From positions 12,386,086-12,450,085 of the forward strand of contig CM030717.1 of assembly GCA_017979445.1 (NCBI GenBank): a DNA stretch of 64,000 bases, written 5' to 3'. A model generated the notes under the pieces. It was not told where the DNA came from, searched no databases, and was given only the letters and a program-made list of their open reading frames with translations. This document shows positions 34,101 to 44,600 of this stretch, piece by piece. The stretch is from Akebia trifoliata. Its lineage: Eukaryota > Streptophyta > Magnoliopsida > Ranunculales > Lardizabalaceae. Within the stretch, counting starts at the first letter, position 1. Each line of letters starts with the position of its first letter. Position numbers and translations under genes: made by a program.

Positions 34101-34563
34101 GGACTTGGTCAGACTTTTGGGAGGTGCCATTGCAGGGATCCATTCCATGGTAGATGAGCACTTCGGTATAAGTGTCGTTGAGTACATGGCCGCAGGTGCA
34201 ATCCCAATTGGTGGGTGTACTAAATATTGAGCACAAATATTTCTTCTCTGATTATTCAATAAACGTATAAACATGTTTCTTTGTTGCAATGTTCATTTTC
34301 TCTTCCCTTTCTCTCCAGCACACAACTCTGCAGGACCAAGAATGGACATTGTTTTAAAAGAGGATGGACAGCAAACGGGGTTCCTTGCTACAGATGTAGA
34401 AGAATATGCAGATGCCATCCTACAAGTTCTAAGGATGCCAAATATGGAGAGGCTTGAGATGGCTGCTTCTGCAAGGAAACGTGCAAGCAGGTTTTCAGAA
34501 CAAAGATTTTATGAAGATTTCAAGGCTGCGATCCGTCCAATCCTGTCTCATTCATCCGGGTGA
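28110..34563 (+). CDS. ALG11: ALG11, GDP-Man:Man3GlcNAc2-PP-dolichol alpha-1,2-mannosyltransferase
   Basis: Exons: 28110-28409, 29130-29416, 30354-30540, 32347-32415, 32536-32729, 34101-34210, 34319-34563; 1392 nt, 463 aa, all GT-AG with consistent phases. The enzyme adds the fourth and fifth mannoses to the dolichol-linked glycan on the cytosolic face of the ER. One membrane helix lies at about residues 5-27 ([20 protein letters not shown]). Next is the ALG11 N-domain with [17 protein letters not shown], and a GT-B/GT4 donor domain. Its EX7E motif is EHFGISVVE, residues 365 and 373, followed by [23 protein letters not shown] is also typical of ALG11. Length matches Arabidopsis LEW3 as remembered. 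Exon 3 must use the acceptor at 30353: the earlier AG at 30325 breaks the frame. Introns 2, 3 and 5 contain transposon remnants. Confidence 0.95.
28943..29028. repeat. Perfect 43 bp tandem duplication in ALG11 intron 1
   Basis: The unit at 28943-28985, beginning TAGTTAATATGCTTAAAATT and ending AAGGACG, is repeated without a mismatch at 28986-29028. This indicates a recent duplication, or a lack of time for divergence. Confidence 0.95.
29561..29896. mobile_element. MITE of the CTCGTC/GACGAG family in ALG11 intron 2
   Basis: The left end carries CGTCTCGTCCATGGACGAGA and the right end, read inverted, CATGATTTTAAATCTCGTCT. Between them lies AT-rich filler. A second member at 61.1-61.35 kb has the same CATGATTTTAAA-CTCGT termini. 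Boundaries are approximate and no clear target duplication is visible. Confidence 0.5.
31150..31605 (+). mobile_element. LINE reverse-transcriptase 3' fragment in ALG11 intron 3
   Basis: It reads [14 protein letters not shown], then [19 protein letters not shown] with in-frame stops, [13 protein letters not shown], and ends CCTTAAATCTTTGGGATGAG. This is the C-terminal tail and 3' end of a plant LINE, related to the copies in clathrin introns 2 and 5. It is 5'-truncated and interrupted by stop codons. Confidence 0.75.
31770..32170 (-). mobile_element. Antisense LINE fragment in ALG11 intron 3
   Basis: The minus strand reads a [20 protein letters not shown] segment (31.84-31.92 kb) preceded by a degenerate RWYGPVQ-like segment. 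This is the same part of the LINE reverse-transcriptase tail as in the adjacent sense copy. The frame is broken. Confidence 0.55.
32730..34100. other. ALG11 intron 5 with an LTR/primer-site remnant
   Basis: A stretch ending TTTTGTACTTGTTATTTCCA, then GACTCGTAACAAATGGTATCAC (33.88-33.92 kb), resembles the end of a copia-type LTR followed by a decayed tRNA-iMet primer site (canonical TGGTATCAGAGC). A 12-C tract lies at 33779-33790 with a CT microsatellite after it. No coding sequence is recognised. Confidence 0.45.
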
Positions 34564-35595
34564 GGAACTGAAAATCTTTTGCAGTCTTTTTCAAAAGAGA
34601 GATGGAAGGAAGGTCTGTGTGACCAAATTCGTTGACTTCCTTGGGTTTTCATCTTTACGGCGAAATCATAGAAGCCATTGATCATGTCTTCAATGTAGTC
34701 CTTCGGAAACTTCACTCAGAATAATCTTACACTTAAAATACCTGATAACAAACAGTGCATATTTATCAGGAAATACAAGATCAGGAGATCCCACATTTAT
34801 AGGGGATAAAAATGGATCATCACAGATGACAAAGATGAGGATTGATATTTTTGTTTTTATTTATTTACATGGATTGTCACTTCTTTCACTGATGAAATGG
34901 CCTTGAATTTTTTTTAATAATGAAATTCTTTGTTATAATGTTTAAACAGCATTACTCTTCTTGTTTTTCTTTCACTCTACCAAGTGATTGGTTTAAACAC
35001 CAATGCAACAGTGGAATGTGTAACTAAAACAGAAATGAATAAAAGAGGTTTATTTATGCTCACATATGCTTATTTATGTAAATGTGTCCGTTTAGAATTC
35101 ATTTCTTTTCCAATATCCAACAAACTAATCTCAGTGTACATTTTTCTAGGCTTCTTCCAGTCAATAAAAATCATACGACGATTCTTCATCTTTTATCTAT
35201 ACTTCGATTGTTTGTCTAAGTAGAAAGATCACCTCAATGGTTGATCTATCTAACCAAAAAAATCAAATTAATTATTTGATATTTGTTCTTTTATTACAAC
35301 TCTGAATGTCTCATTTGTTCTTATTTATAAGTATTATGATGCTTTTTATATCCAACTCATGCATTTCTGCAATTTTATTGAAATACCACTCGATCGATCT
35401 ATCGAAGGCTCTTACCTATTTTTATCATTATTTTTAATTTTGAAATCTTATTCTATGGAAGTATGTGTGATGTTGGCTCTCCCATGTATCTCTTTCACCA
35501 CTAAGTTTCCTTACTAGTATGATTATTTCCCTAGACTTCCTAAGGAACTCTTTGGCTATTCTATTAATGCCTTAAGTTACGTAACATAGCTATAA
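34564..35595. other. ALG11 3' UTR and downstream intergenic sequence
   Basis: The stop at 34561-34563 is followed by a probable 3' UTR to about 34.95 kb, with AATAATGAAATT-type A/T-rich signals near 34.91 kb. The rest is AT-rich with no recognised content. Confidence 0.5.
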
Positions 35596-37470
35596 GGCCC
35601 TGCTTCGTATACTGCAAATGATTTGCACTACCAGTGTTTTGCAATACAAATTACAAGTGTTTTGCAGTGGAAATTTTACTAGTAAATCTCTTGCAAAATC
35701 TTTTGAAATTACAAAAAATCCCTCATGAGTGAAAATATTCAAATAAAAAATGCTTTCGTTGCTAACTATTAAAAAAGTATATGGATTTACGAAAAGACCA
35801 CCATAAAATTTTAGTAACTTGCATATAAATATTATTAGAAAACCCCTCGTAAAATAAATTATTTAAGTTACAGAAACAGTCCCAAGTACTTCCTATAACA
35901 TGCATGCGAAATTATAAAAATAACCTGGTGGAGTGTAGGCGCTCCATTTTTTGTATTCTCTTGATCTAACACCACGTCATTCCGTTGTTGTGGATTCCCA
36001 ATGATGGATAGTGTTCAAAAAGCATTATTCGTTATGTTAAATATTTTTTAGAGATCTAAAGATCTTTTTTTTTTTTTTTTAACATGTAATAAACCTTAAA
36101 GGAAAACCCCTTTAGACTGAATTTCACAAAAAACACCAACTTTTAAAAAATTAACCAAAATACCTTTGATACATTTTACCCCCACTTTTTTACTCGTAAA
36201 TATTGAAAAACAACATTTTAGGTTCAAAATGCACATCCCTTAAAATTTTATTTTTTAAAAAATGACCCCTTACCCAATAAACCCTTTATAAACCATGTTA
36301 CACATGAGAGAAACCATCCCCAAGTGTAAAAATTATCAAATTAGGATTATACCAAACATTTCCTAAAAGCTCTCATATTTTTTCAAAAATGATCAAATTG
36401 CCCTTGGTAAAATTCATGAAGCACATGAAATACGTATTTTTAGTAAAAATATGTGAAAAAATTAAATTTGGGATGTTAGAATCCCAAGTACTCTAAGATT
36501 TTTTTTTTTTTTGTAAGTTTAATAATTACCAAGCAAGGGGGTATTTTTATAACTTTGATATGCGAATTAATATACCTTTGATGAGGGTTAGTTCTGTAAA
36601 TTCACATGCTTGCTATCATAGTAGATTATAAGGCCTATTGTTGTAATTTGAATATTTTTTTGACGAGGGGTACTTTTGTAATTTCAATATGCAAGTTCAA
36701 GTATCTTTGATGAAGGGTATTTTTAGAAACTCATACTCATGTTCATAGAGTAAGTATTAAGGACAATATCATAGTTTAAATAATAAATACCTTTAGTAGG
36801 GTTATTTGTGTAATTTTAAAATGCAAGATAATGTATATTTGATGAAGGGTATTTAGGTAAATCCATATTCATGTTCATATAGTAAGTATTAGGACAATCT
36901 TGTAATTTGAATAATTTATTCAATGGGAGTATTTGTGTAATTTTAAAATGCAAGATGAGGTATCTTTGATAAATGGTATTTTGATAAATTTGTATTCTTG
37001 TTATCGTAGCATGGGTAGTCTAACTTTTGCAAATGATTCCAACACTTTTTTTTTTTTCGTGCAAATTGTTTACTAAAATTTCTTAGGAGTTTACATGATC
37101 CATGCAAATGATTTGCTTTACATCGTGTAACCGGGCACTAATGGAGGTGATTTCAGAAAATCTTTCGCATTTGCAAATGATTTGTATTGCAAATAGTTTG
37201 TAGTGAATGATTTATTATTGCTTGGTAAATATTGGGAAATCTCTTGCAAATCTTTGTTTTGTGATTGGTTGATCTTTGTAATAAAGAATTTCATTGTGAT
37301 TTTGCAAATGATTTGCGGAACTTTTCGTACTGTAAATCATTTGTTAAAATTTCTTAAAAATTTACGTGATCCGTGCAAACCATTTGCATTGTGTAATTAA
37401 GCACCAATAAAATTGATTTCAGAAAATTATTTGTATTTGCAAATGATCTGCAACAATCCAAGCAAGACCT
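35596..37470. mobile_element. Non-autonomous DNA transposon with internal tandem repeats
   Basis: The left end AAGGCCCTGCTTCGTATACT-GCAAATGATTTGC is mirrored by the right end, which on the minus strand reads TAGGTCTTGCTTGGATTGTT-GCAGATCATTTGC. Subterminal regions on both sides are full of GCAAATGATTTGC-like palindromes, plausible transposase-binding repeats. The centre carries ~125 bp tandem repeats. There is no transposase frame. The target duplication and superfamily are undetermined; hAT or PIF are possible. Confidence 0.6.
36536..37025. repeat. Four imperfect ~125 bp tandem repeats
   Basis: Each unit opens with a TATTTNTGTAATTT-NAATATGCAA stretch, then a TATCTTTGATGAAGGGTATT stretch, CATATTCATGTTCATAGAGT, and AGGACAATCTTGTAATTTGA. 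Units begin at about 36541, 36669, 36800 and 36926. Divergence between units is considerable. They lie inside the TIR element at 35.6-37.5 kb. Confidence 0.8.
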
Positions 37471-38116
37471 AAGTTTCAATTTCATTGCCAAAATCAATTC
37501 TTTTTTTTTTTTTTAGTTTCTACTATCTTATTCTTCGACATTCCTTATTTTTACCTCTCGTTCAATTTTTTATGTAAATATATAAAATCATTGGTTTAAA
37601 TTATATGGTTAAATTCTCTCTCTTAAGATAACCTTATAATATTTGAATGTTCATCATTCATTTCTTTTAAATAAATAATAATAATAAATAAATAAAGTCT
37701 ACTTGACTTTTAATTTTTCACTCTTAAAGGGTAACCAAATGTTCCTCCCTCTTTCTAGATGTGTTTGTCATTGCAATTTGCAACATCATATGGTAGCATT
37801 GCACGCACACTCACTCTCCTAAACCCAAGTCTTCCATGAATCTCCTCATGTCCTTAGCTTTTCTTGCTTGTATGACCAATTAAGTAAGCTTCCCATGGAT
37901 ATCTCTTTTTTTTTTTTTTTTCATGTGAAACTACTTGTATGAAATCATCTTTGTCTTTCGAAAATTTCTTTTGGGTCAATGGCATAGCTAGAAAAGTCAA
38001 GATTAAATCACGATACCCTTGACCTTTATCTTTTTATTCATTAAAAAATAAAAAATAGTCATGATTTTCCAATTCCCCCCTCTGACATACTCCTCTACTC
38101 TCTTGACATGGCAAGT

Positions 38117-38219
38117 CCAAGAATAATAGATTTTTTTAACCTCAGGATGCACAACTGCACATGTTTGACGAGAATGTGCAGTTGTGTATCCTAAGGGGAA
38201 AAGTCTACAATTCTTGTAG
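38117..38219. repeat. Compact foldback hairpin, ~45 bp arms
   Basis: The core arms AGGATGCACAACTGCACAT and ATGTGCAGTTGTGTATCCT are separated by an 11-base loop and differ at one position. Weaker pairing extends outward to CAAGAATAATAGA and TCTACAATTCTTG. The shape resembles a small MITE or a miRNA-like precursor. Expression cannot be judged from sequence. Confidence 0.75.
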
Positions 38220-38374
38220 GGTACACGTCAATTGAGTTTTTGAGTTATCTTGCTAGGTTGAGCTACAAAATCATTACACTAATATAATATAGTATAGATT
38301 GCCAAAGAATGAATAGTGCACATCACTGAGCCTAGCAGCGCAACAGAGCAATAAAGTAGGCATACCACGTTTGA

Positions 38375-38492
38375 GAGATTCTATTGCCACACCAACTATT
38401 GCTAAAAGCCCCCCAATTCACATGAAATCACCGAATTATTAGCACACATCTCAAGGTGCTCTTAGTAAAAGTTGGTGTAACCATAGAATCTC
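38375..38492. mobile_element. Short foldback MITE (118 bp)
   Basis: The left arm GAGATTCTATTGCCACACCA, then ACTATTGCTAAAAGC, is mirrored by the right arm, which on the minus strand reads GAGATTCTATGGTTACACCA, then ACTTTTACTAAGAGC. One arm of the same family is found in the clathrin upstream region at 7573-7615. Confidence 0.75.
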
Positions 38493-38506
38493 TTATTATA
38501 TTTACT

Positions 38507-38929
38507 TAGGGCTGTCAATGGATGCTTATCGGTTCGGATATAGCAATATTCAAATCCGACGGATGTTCTAAAATTCTATCCGAATTCGAATCCGATTATC
38601 CTATCAGATAATATCTGATTAGAATTCAAATAATTTATATATATATATATAAAATAAATTTTTTATTTATCCAATTAATTTTTCATTATTAACAAAAATT
38701 ATTATATATTATATTATTTATATAATAAAAAAATAAAAAAAAAATTATATTATTTATATAAAAAATTAATCAAATAAAATAATATATATTATATATTATT
38801 TCGAATCAGATATTATCTGATTCGAATACATAAAACTATCCAAATTTGAATATGATATTCGAAATTTTCGAATAAAATCCAATTTTTCGAATTCAAATTC
38901 GAATTTTCAACTATCCATTGACACCCCTA
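38507..38929. mobile_element. hAT-type MITE (423 bp)
   Basis: The termini TAGGGCTGTCAATGGAT and TAGGGGTGTCAATGGAT (minus strand) are a 17 bp inverted repeat with one mismatch. They start with the TAGGG typical of hAT elements. Flanking octamers TATTTACT and CATTTATT match at 6 of 8 positions, consistent with an aged 8 bp duplication. The interior is AT-rich with ATCCGAATTCGAAT-like repeats. Confidence 0.7.
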
Positions 38930-39427
38930 CATTTATTCTGCCCATTTTCAATGTAAGAATAACTCCCATTAGTCATCTTCTCTCAAAATATCATTTTATA
39001 TGAAGGCGACCAAATGAATCTTACTTTAGTCATAATCATCCAACCTTTTATGTCTTCTATTCACATCACATCTAGCAGATGTTCTATTCAACACTTGCCT
39101 TATTATCCTTATTCACAATATTGGCATCTTGTTTTATGCATAGTATAAATGAGGATCAATATATTCAAATTCATGCCAAGGTATTTAACACAAATTCTAC
39201 CATAATAATAGGCAAGACAAAACCCTATTTCTTTGTTTTCTAGGGTAATCCAAGCCTAAGCTACACACAAGTTTGGTGATCTCAAGACTCAATTTGTCAG
39301 CATGGGCTTGAAACCATATGTTCTTTATCCATGGATCTTGCCCATCATGATAAATGCTCAATATCAATTAAGATGATCAATGGATAGGACTAAATCCAAA
39401 ATTTGATCACAATTTGGGCTTTGATAA

Positions 39428-39781
39428 GGATGCATCCGTTAAAGATATTATGTCAAACACTTTTCAACATAGGGGTTACAAATTTTAGAATAAGCTGAAT
39501 TTTTGTGAGGATGATCTCTATGGTGAAGAGATCATCCTCACAAAAAATTAGCTCATTCTAAAACTTCTAACCCTAGTTTACAAGTAAAAAATCCATGGAC
39601 CATCAATTTTTTTTAAACCACTTTTGATGGGGTTAGAAGTTTTGAAATGGGCTGATTTTTTGGTGAGGATGATCTCCTCATCATAGAGATCATCCTCACA
39701 AAAAAATCAGCCTGTTCTAAACCTTCTAACTCATACATTGAAAAAATGTTTTGCTCTCTTTAGGGCCTTCGAACGCCACCC
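39428..39781. mobile_element. Two-hairpin MITE (copy E5)
   Basis: It contains the same palindromic core as E1-E4, at about 39486-39560 and 39645-39725. The right terminus on the minus strand is GGGTGGCGTTCGAAG, next to TATATATA. The left terminus is more diverged (GGATGCATCCGTTAAAG). Confidence 0.6.
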
Positions 39782-39793
39782 TATATATATAGG

Positions 39794-40075
39794 GTAATAG
39801 ACAATGTTGGGAGAGAAAATTCGTCCTATATTGGATTAAAAGTTTTGGAATGGGGTTGACATTTTGTGAGGATGATCTCTGTGGTGAGGAGATTACCATA
39901 GAGATCATCCTCACAAAAAATCAGCCAAATCTAAAACTTCTAACTTCATCAAAAATGATTTGGAATTGTGGACTGTTGATTTTTAACATTTAATTTGTAA
40001 ATCACTTTTTATGGGGTTAGAAGTTTTAGATTGGGCTGATTTTTTTGTGAGGATGATCTCCTCACCATAGAGACC
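39794..40075. mobile_element. Truncated hairpin MITE (copy E6)
   Basis: It begins after the short TA tract shared with E5 and contains one full palindrome (39845-39940). A second is cut off at about 40075, where unrelated sequence follows. It is a truncated family member. Confidence 0.55.
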
Positions 40076-40458
40076 ATCTATTTCTATGGACTACATGTCA
40101 ACGTGATGTCCAAATACACTATTGGGTACCACATGTATGTAGAGAATTTTTTTTTTATGAACTTAAAAAAAAAAAAAAAAACAGAATAGAAAAAAGAGAT
40201 TTTTTACCATTGAATTCAAATTTTAAATCTAGGAATTCAATAACTGTTCATTTTTTAACTCAAGATCCAAACGCTAACAAATATTTTTTTGGAAAGGGTC
40301 TTTTTTTCAAGCCGGATCTAGATGACAAACAAAAGGCTGAATTGTCATGTGGATCAATGGACAGTCCATGTGGCCCAAAAGTGGACCTTGGCCCATGTTC
40401 TACATGGTCCCTTGGACCACACAACTTTTTTTCATATTTTATTCAGATATTTAATATA

Positions 40459-40828
40459 TGGGGAGTGTTCAAGGGACATATGTAAAAACATATGTAAAAA
40501 TAATCATTTTTCAAAATATGGGTTAGAAGTTTTGGATTGAGTTGATTTTTTATGAGGATGTTTTCAATGATGAGAAGATCACCATCACAAAGAATCAACC
40601 CAATCTTCTAACCCCATCAAGAGTGATTTAGAATGTGAACCGTCAATTTTTTACCAATAATTTGAAAATCACTTTTGATGGATTTAAAAGTTTCAGATTG
40701 GGCTGATTTTTTGTAAGGATGATCTTCTCATCGTAGATATCGTCCTCAAAAAAATCATCTCAACCCAAAGATTATAACCCATATTTTGAAAAATGATTGT
40801 TTTTACATATGTCCCTTGAACACCCCCA
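40459..40828. mobile_element. Two-hairpin MITE with TA target duplication (copy E7)
   Basis: Its ends are good inverted repeats: TGGGGAGTGTTCAAGGGACA on the left, and TGGGGGTGTTCAAGGGACAT on the minus strand at the right, both continuing ATGTAAAAACA. TA dinucleotides flank both sides (40457-40458 and 40829-40830). Two palindromes lie at about 40525-40600 and 40690-40770. This copy is not in a long microsatellite, so it gives the clearest boundaries in the family. Confidence 0.8.
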
Positions 40829-40851
40829 TAACATTCCTGATATTTTATAAA

Positions 40852-41076
40852 GGGTTAGGATCAGTTGGGTCTTAAGAATGACTCACGAAGAAAACACATG
40901 ATCCCAACCCTATAAACACAAAATTCAATGGTTGAGATTTATCCTTGGAATAAATATCTTCAAGATATGTGTTATCAAGATATTCATAAATCTCAATCAT
41001 TGAATTTTGTGTTTAAGGGATTGAGATTATGTGTTTTATTCATGAGTCATTTTAAGGAGTCAACGGATCGCAACCG
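40852..41076. mobile_element. Mutator-type MITE with 9 bp target duplication
   Basis: The 225 bp foldback has long arms: GGGTTAGGATCAGTTG on the left, and CGGTTGCGATCCGTTG on the minus strand at the right, continuing through AATGACTCAYGAA and ACACATRATC. It is flanked by a perfect 9 bp direct repeat TTTTATAAA (40843-40851 and 41077-41085), the usual length for MULEs. It lies about 400 bp upstream of the EBP1 leader. A one-armed relative is at 25.36 kb. Confidence 0.85.
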
Positions 41077-41482
41077 TTTTATAAATATGTATTTTTATTG
41101 ATATGGCCCAAACTTAAAAAATGATAGTTGGATCGAGCCTGGGTCCAATAAATTTATTATGGATTCGAGTATCCATCCTGTCCAAATCCGATCAATAAAC
41201 AGCCCTAATTTCAACGGTTGAAAACTCACAAATGTTCATCAAGACAAGAGACAGGCCATAATTGATTGGTTAGGAAATCATCCCACGTGGGAAATATTGG
41301 CTCGTGTGGGGTCATAGACACTAACGCACAAAGGAAAATACAAAAAAAAAAAAAAAATAATAATAATAATAATAAATTCTTAATTAGCAAAATATAGGAC
41401 TTATTTAAGGGCAAAGCTAGCCGATGACGCCCTAGCTACTTGTAACTGTCTTATATTAGATACGCGGAAGCAGCCTCGTTTA

Positions 41483-41508
41483 AAACCCTAGCTCTGAAAA
41501 AACCCTAA
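41483..41508 (+). promoter_or_regulatory. Two telo-box motifs upstream of EBP1
   Basis: AAACCCTA (41483-41490) and AAACCCTAA (41500-41508) lie about 200 bases before the EBP1 start codon. Telo-boxes are enriched just downstream of the transcription start in plant genes for ribosomal proteins and translation factors. That suits the role of EBP1 in ribosome biogenesis. Function is inferred from position and motif only. Confidence 0.65.
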
Positions 41509-41538
41509 TTTTTCAATCATCCTTCATCGATTTCTGAG

Positions 41539-41660
41539 GTGATCTTTTTTTTTTTCATCAATCTACTATAGGATCTTTGATTTCGGGTTTTAATCTATAT
41601 TAATCCATAAGCGAAAGTTTTGATTTTTTATTTATTTTTATTTTGTTTGTTTAATCGCAG
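41539..41660 (+). other. Probable 5' UTR intron of EBP1
   Basis: A donor-like GAG/GTGATC at 41538/41539 and a polypyrimidine tract with acceptor ATCGCAG at 41660 define a 122-base intron 27 bases before the ATG. A leader intron is common in plant housekeeping genes. Only transcript data can confirm it. Confidence 0.5.
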
Positions 41661-41687
41661 TAAGAGAAGTTCGAATCCATCGTAAAG

Positions 41688-44600
41688 ATGTCCGACGAGG
41701 AAACGAAGGAGGAGAAGGAGTTAGATCTCTCTTCTCCTGAAGTCGTCACCAAATACAAGAGTGCCGCCGAGATCGTCAACAGTTACTCTCTCTCTTTCTT
41801 CTTTTAGTGTTTTAGATCTCAAAACCCTAGGTTTGTTTGGATTGTTTTGTAAACCAGTTGTAATATAATCGCAAAATAATGCAGAGGCGTTGCAATTGAT
41901 CTTGTCGGAATGCAAACCGAAAGTGAAGATCGTAGATATATGCGAGAAAGGCGATAACTTTATCAGAGAGTAAATATTTTTTTAAGAATTAATCCAAGAA
42001 AATTTTATTTTTCATGATTTTATCTTCGAATTTTAACGAATTGAAGTGTTTGGGGCTGTGCAATTTTTTATTATTTAGGCAAACTGGGAATATGTACAAG
42101 AATGTTAAGAGGAAGATTGAAAGGGGAGTCTCCTTCCCAACATGCATCTCTGTGAACAACACAGTCTGCCATTTCTCTCCCCTTGCGAGCGATGAAACTG
42201 TACTAGAAGAAGGCGACATATTAAAGATGTTGGTTTTTTCGTCTTTTTTTTTTTTTTTTCCTTAAATTTCCTTGGCTTTGTATTTATGCATTTTCTGATT
42301 TGTGAAATATTGATGGGTTTTGATTGGTTGCAGTGATTTGGGGTGTCACATAGATGGGTTCATTGCTGTAGTTGCACATACCCATGTCCTTCAGGAAGGG
42401 CCCGTGACAGGGAGGGCAGCTGATGTTATTGCGGCAGCTAACACTGCTGCTGAAGTTGCTTTGAGGCTTGTGAGACCGGGGCGAAAGGTAATAGTTCTAT
42501 TATGTAGTTGGCAGATTAAAATTTTCTGGAATATAATATTGTTTTTTAGTTTGTTACGGTTAAAACTGATTGTTGGTGGAATACCCATGTCCTTGCAGTA
42601 GATATTTGTTATAGAAAAAAAAAAAAAAGAGGATGATTTTGTACTTTCTATTTTGTCTTTCAATGACTGTTGCTGACGTAATAGTTTATCTCAAAACTGA
42701 TTGTTTGTAAGTATTTCTATCGAAGTTAAAGAGTTTATTTGGAAAGGCCTGAGTTATTTACAGGCGTCAAATGTACATGTTAGGTCTGCAACCTGGGCGT
42801 GTTGCAGGGGATGGATGGTAGACCCAGGCTCAACTCAAGTGGCAAAGCCCTAACCTGAGCATTGAGCTTGAGCTCTTTTAACCTAAGCTCAACCTGAGCT
42901 CATTAGCCTAAGCTCGTTAATCTGAGTGGATAACTTTGTTCTTTCTATTTTGTCTCTCAATGACTGTTGTTGACATAGTAGTTTATCTCAAAACTGATTG
43001 TTTGTAAGTATTTCTATCAAAGTTAGGAACATTTGGAAAAGCCTGGGTTATTTACAAGTGTCAAATGTACATGTTAGCACTGCAACTTAGGCGTGTTGTG
43101 CGGGATAGATGGTAGACCCAGGCTCAACTCAAGTGGCAAAGCCCTCAACCCGAGCATTGAGCCTGAGCTCCTTAACCCAAGCTCAACCTGAGCTTGAGCT
43201 TCTAAATTTAGGTTGAGCTCAACTTAGCTCTAGTTAGGGCGGATTAGGCTCGTTGAACATAGAAATTTTATATCGTAAAGAAGAAATACAACTAATATAG
43301 TAAAAAATTTATATTTTAAACAAGAAATGATCAATGTTTTCATACCTTGAGGCAAGGCACTCGACTGGCCAGCATTGTGAGACATAAGCCTCAAGGCGTA
43401 AATTGTAAGCCTGGCATGCTTGGTATTTTTGAATAAATAATGTAACATTTAACATAACTACTACTAAAAAAAACAACCTATTTCCAATTTTAAAATCCAT
43501 ATGATCGAATGTTCAAGTTTTAATCCATTATTATAAATAATAATAAAAGATATTATTATTTTATCATCTTATAATTTAACGAAAATGAAAAGTTTTGTAT
43601 TTAAGTTAGAGTTCGCCCGTGCCTATGATACGAGCATCCTCTTTAAGGTCAATGGTGGTTAAAATGGAAAAATAATAAAGTATTATTAAAAATCTTTTAG
43701 GTTAATGGGTGTAAAAGAGAAAAAATAATAAAGTTGGAGAGATATTATTAAGAAAGGGGAAGATGAGGAAAGACAATAAAGTGGGTTAAAGGCGTGAAAG
43801 AAGAAAAATAGTAAAGTTAGAAAGGTTATTAATGAAAATGTAGTAAAAAAGTGAGTAATGTGGGCCCCACTCATTGTAGTTGGAGGGAACATTTATGCCC
43901 GCCCCCCTCCCTTTAAAAAAAAATTGTAGCAAAGTGGACCCTACGATTGGTGGCCACCCCCTAGGTTTTTCCCAGTACACCTGGTATATATGAAAGGGGT
44001 GACGTGTGTATCCCATGGGATTAGTCAGGTGCTCTAACAGGTCTGGATACCCAAGGTATCATTCATATATATATTAAATACTACAGAAATATTTATACAT
44101 CAACTCAATGAATTTCTTTGCATATGTTACTATTAGTGTTATGTATTCAAATTCATTTATAAGTGTTCTAAGTATGTTGCATGCTAGAAACAACCAAAAA
44201 ATAGTAGTAAAGAGTAAATTTATAATTTCTTGCTTAGTTAGGAAAAAAGTAAGAGATAAATAAGAAGAGAGGAGAAATATATTAATTTAGAAATAAATAA
44301 AAACTCTACGTGAGGCGTATGCATCGGCCGAAAGGTGTATGTCTCAGATTGAGGCGTATGCCTTTTGGTTTCCTCTTGGTATGAGGCGTAAGCCTTTGCC
44401 GTATTTATGTTTCAACGTCATGCTTCATGGCATTTTTAACAAGCCTTATCTTGAGGTGTAAGCCTCACACGCCTATAAGACATTGGAAATAATTAAAAAA
44501 CACTTTAAAAATAAATAAAAATATACAATTAAGAAGAATATTTATATATTATTGTACAGCCTCGGGCTTAGAACTATAGCTCAGTTGATTTGACACATTG

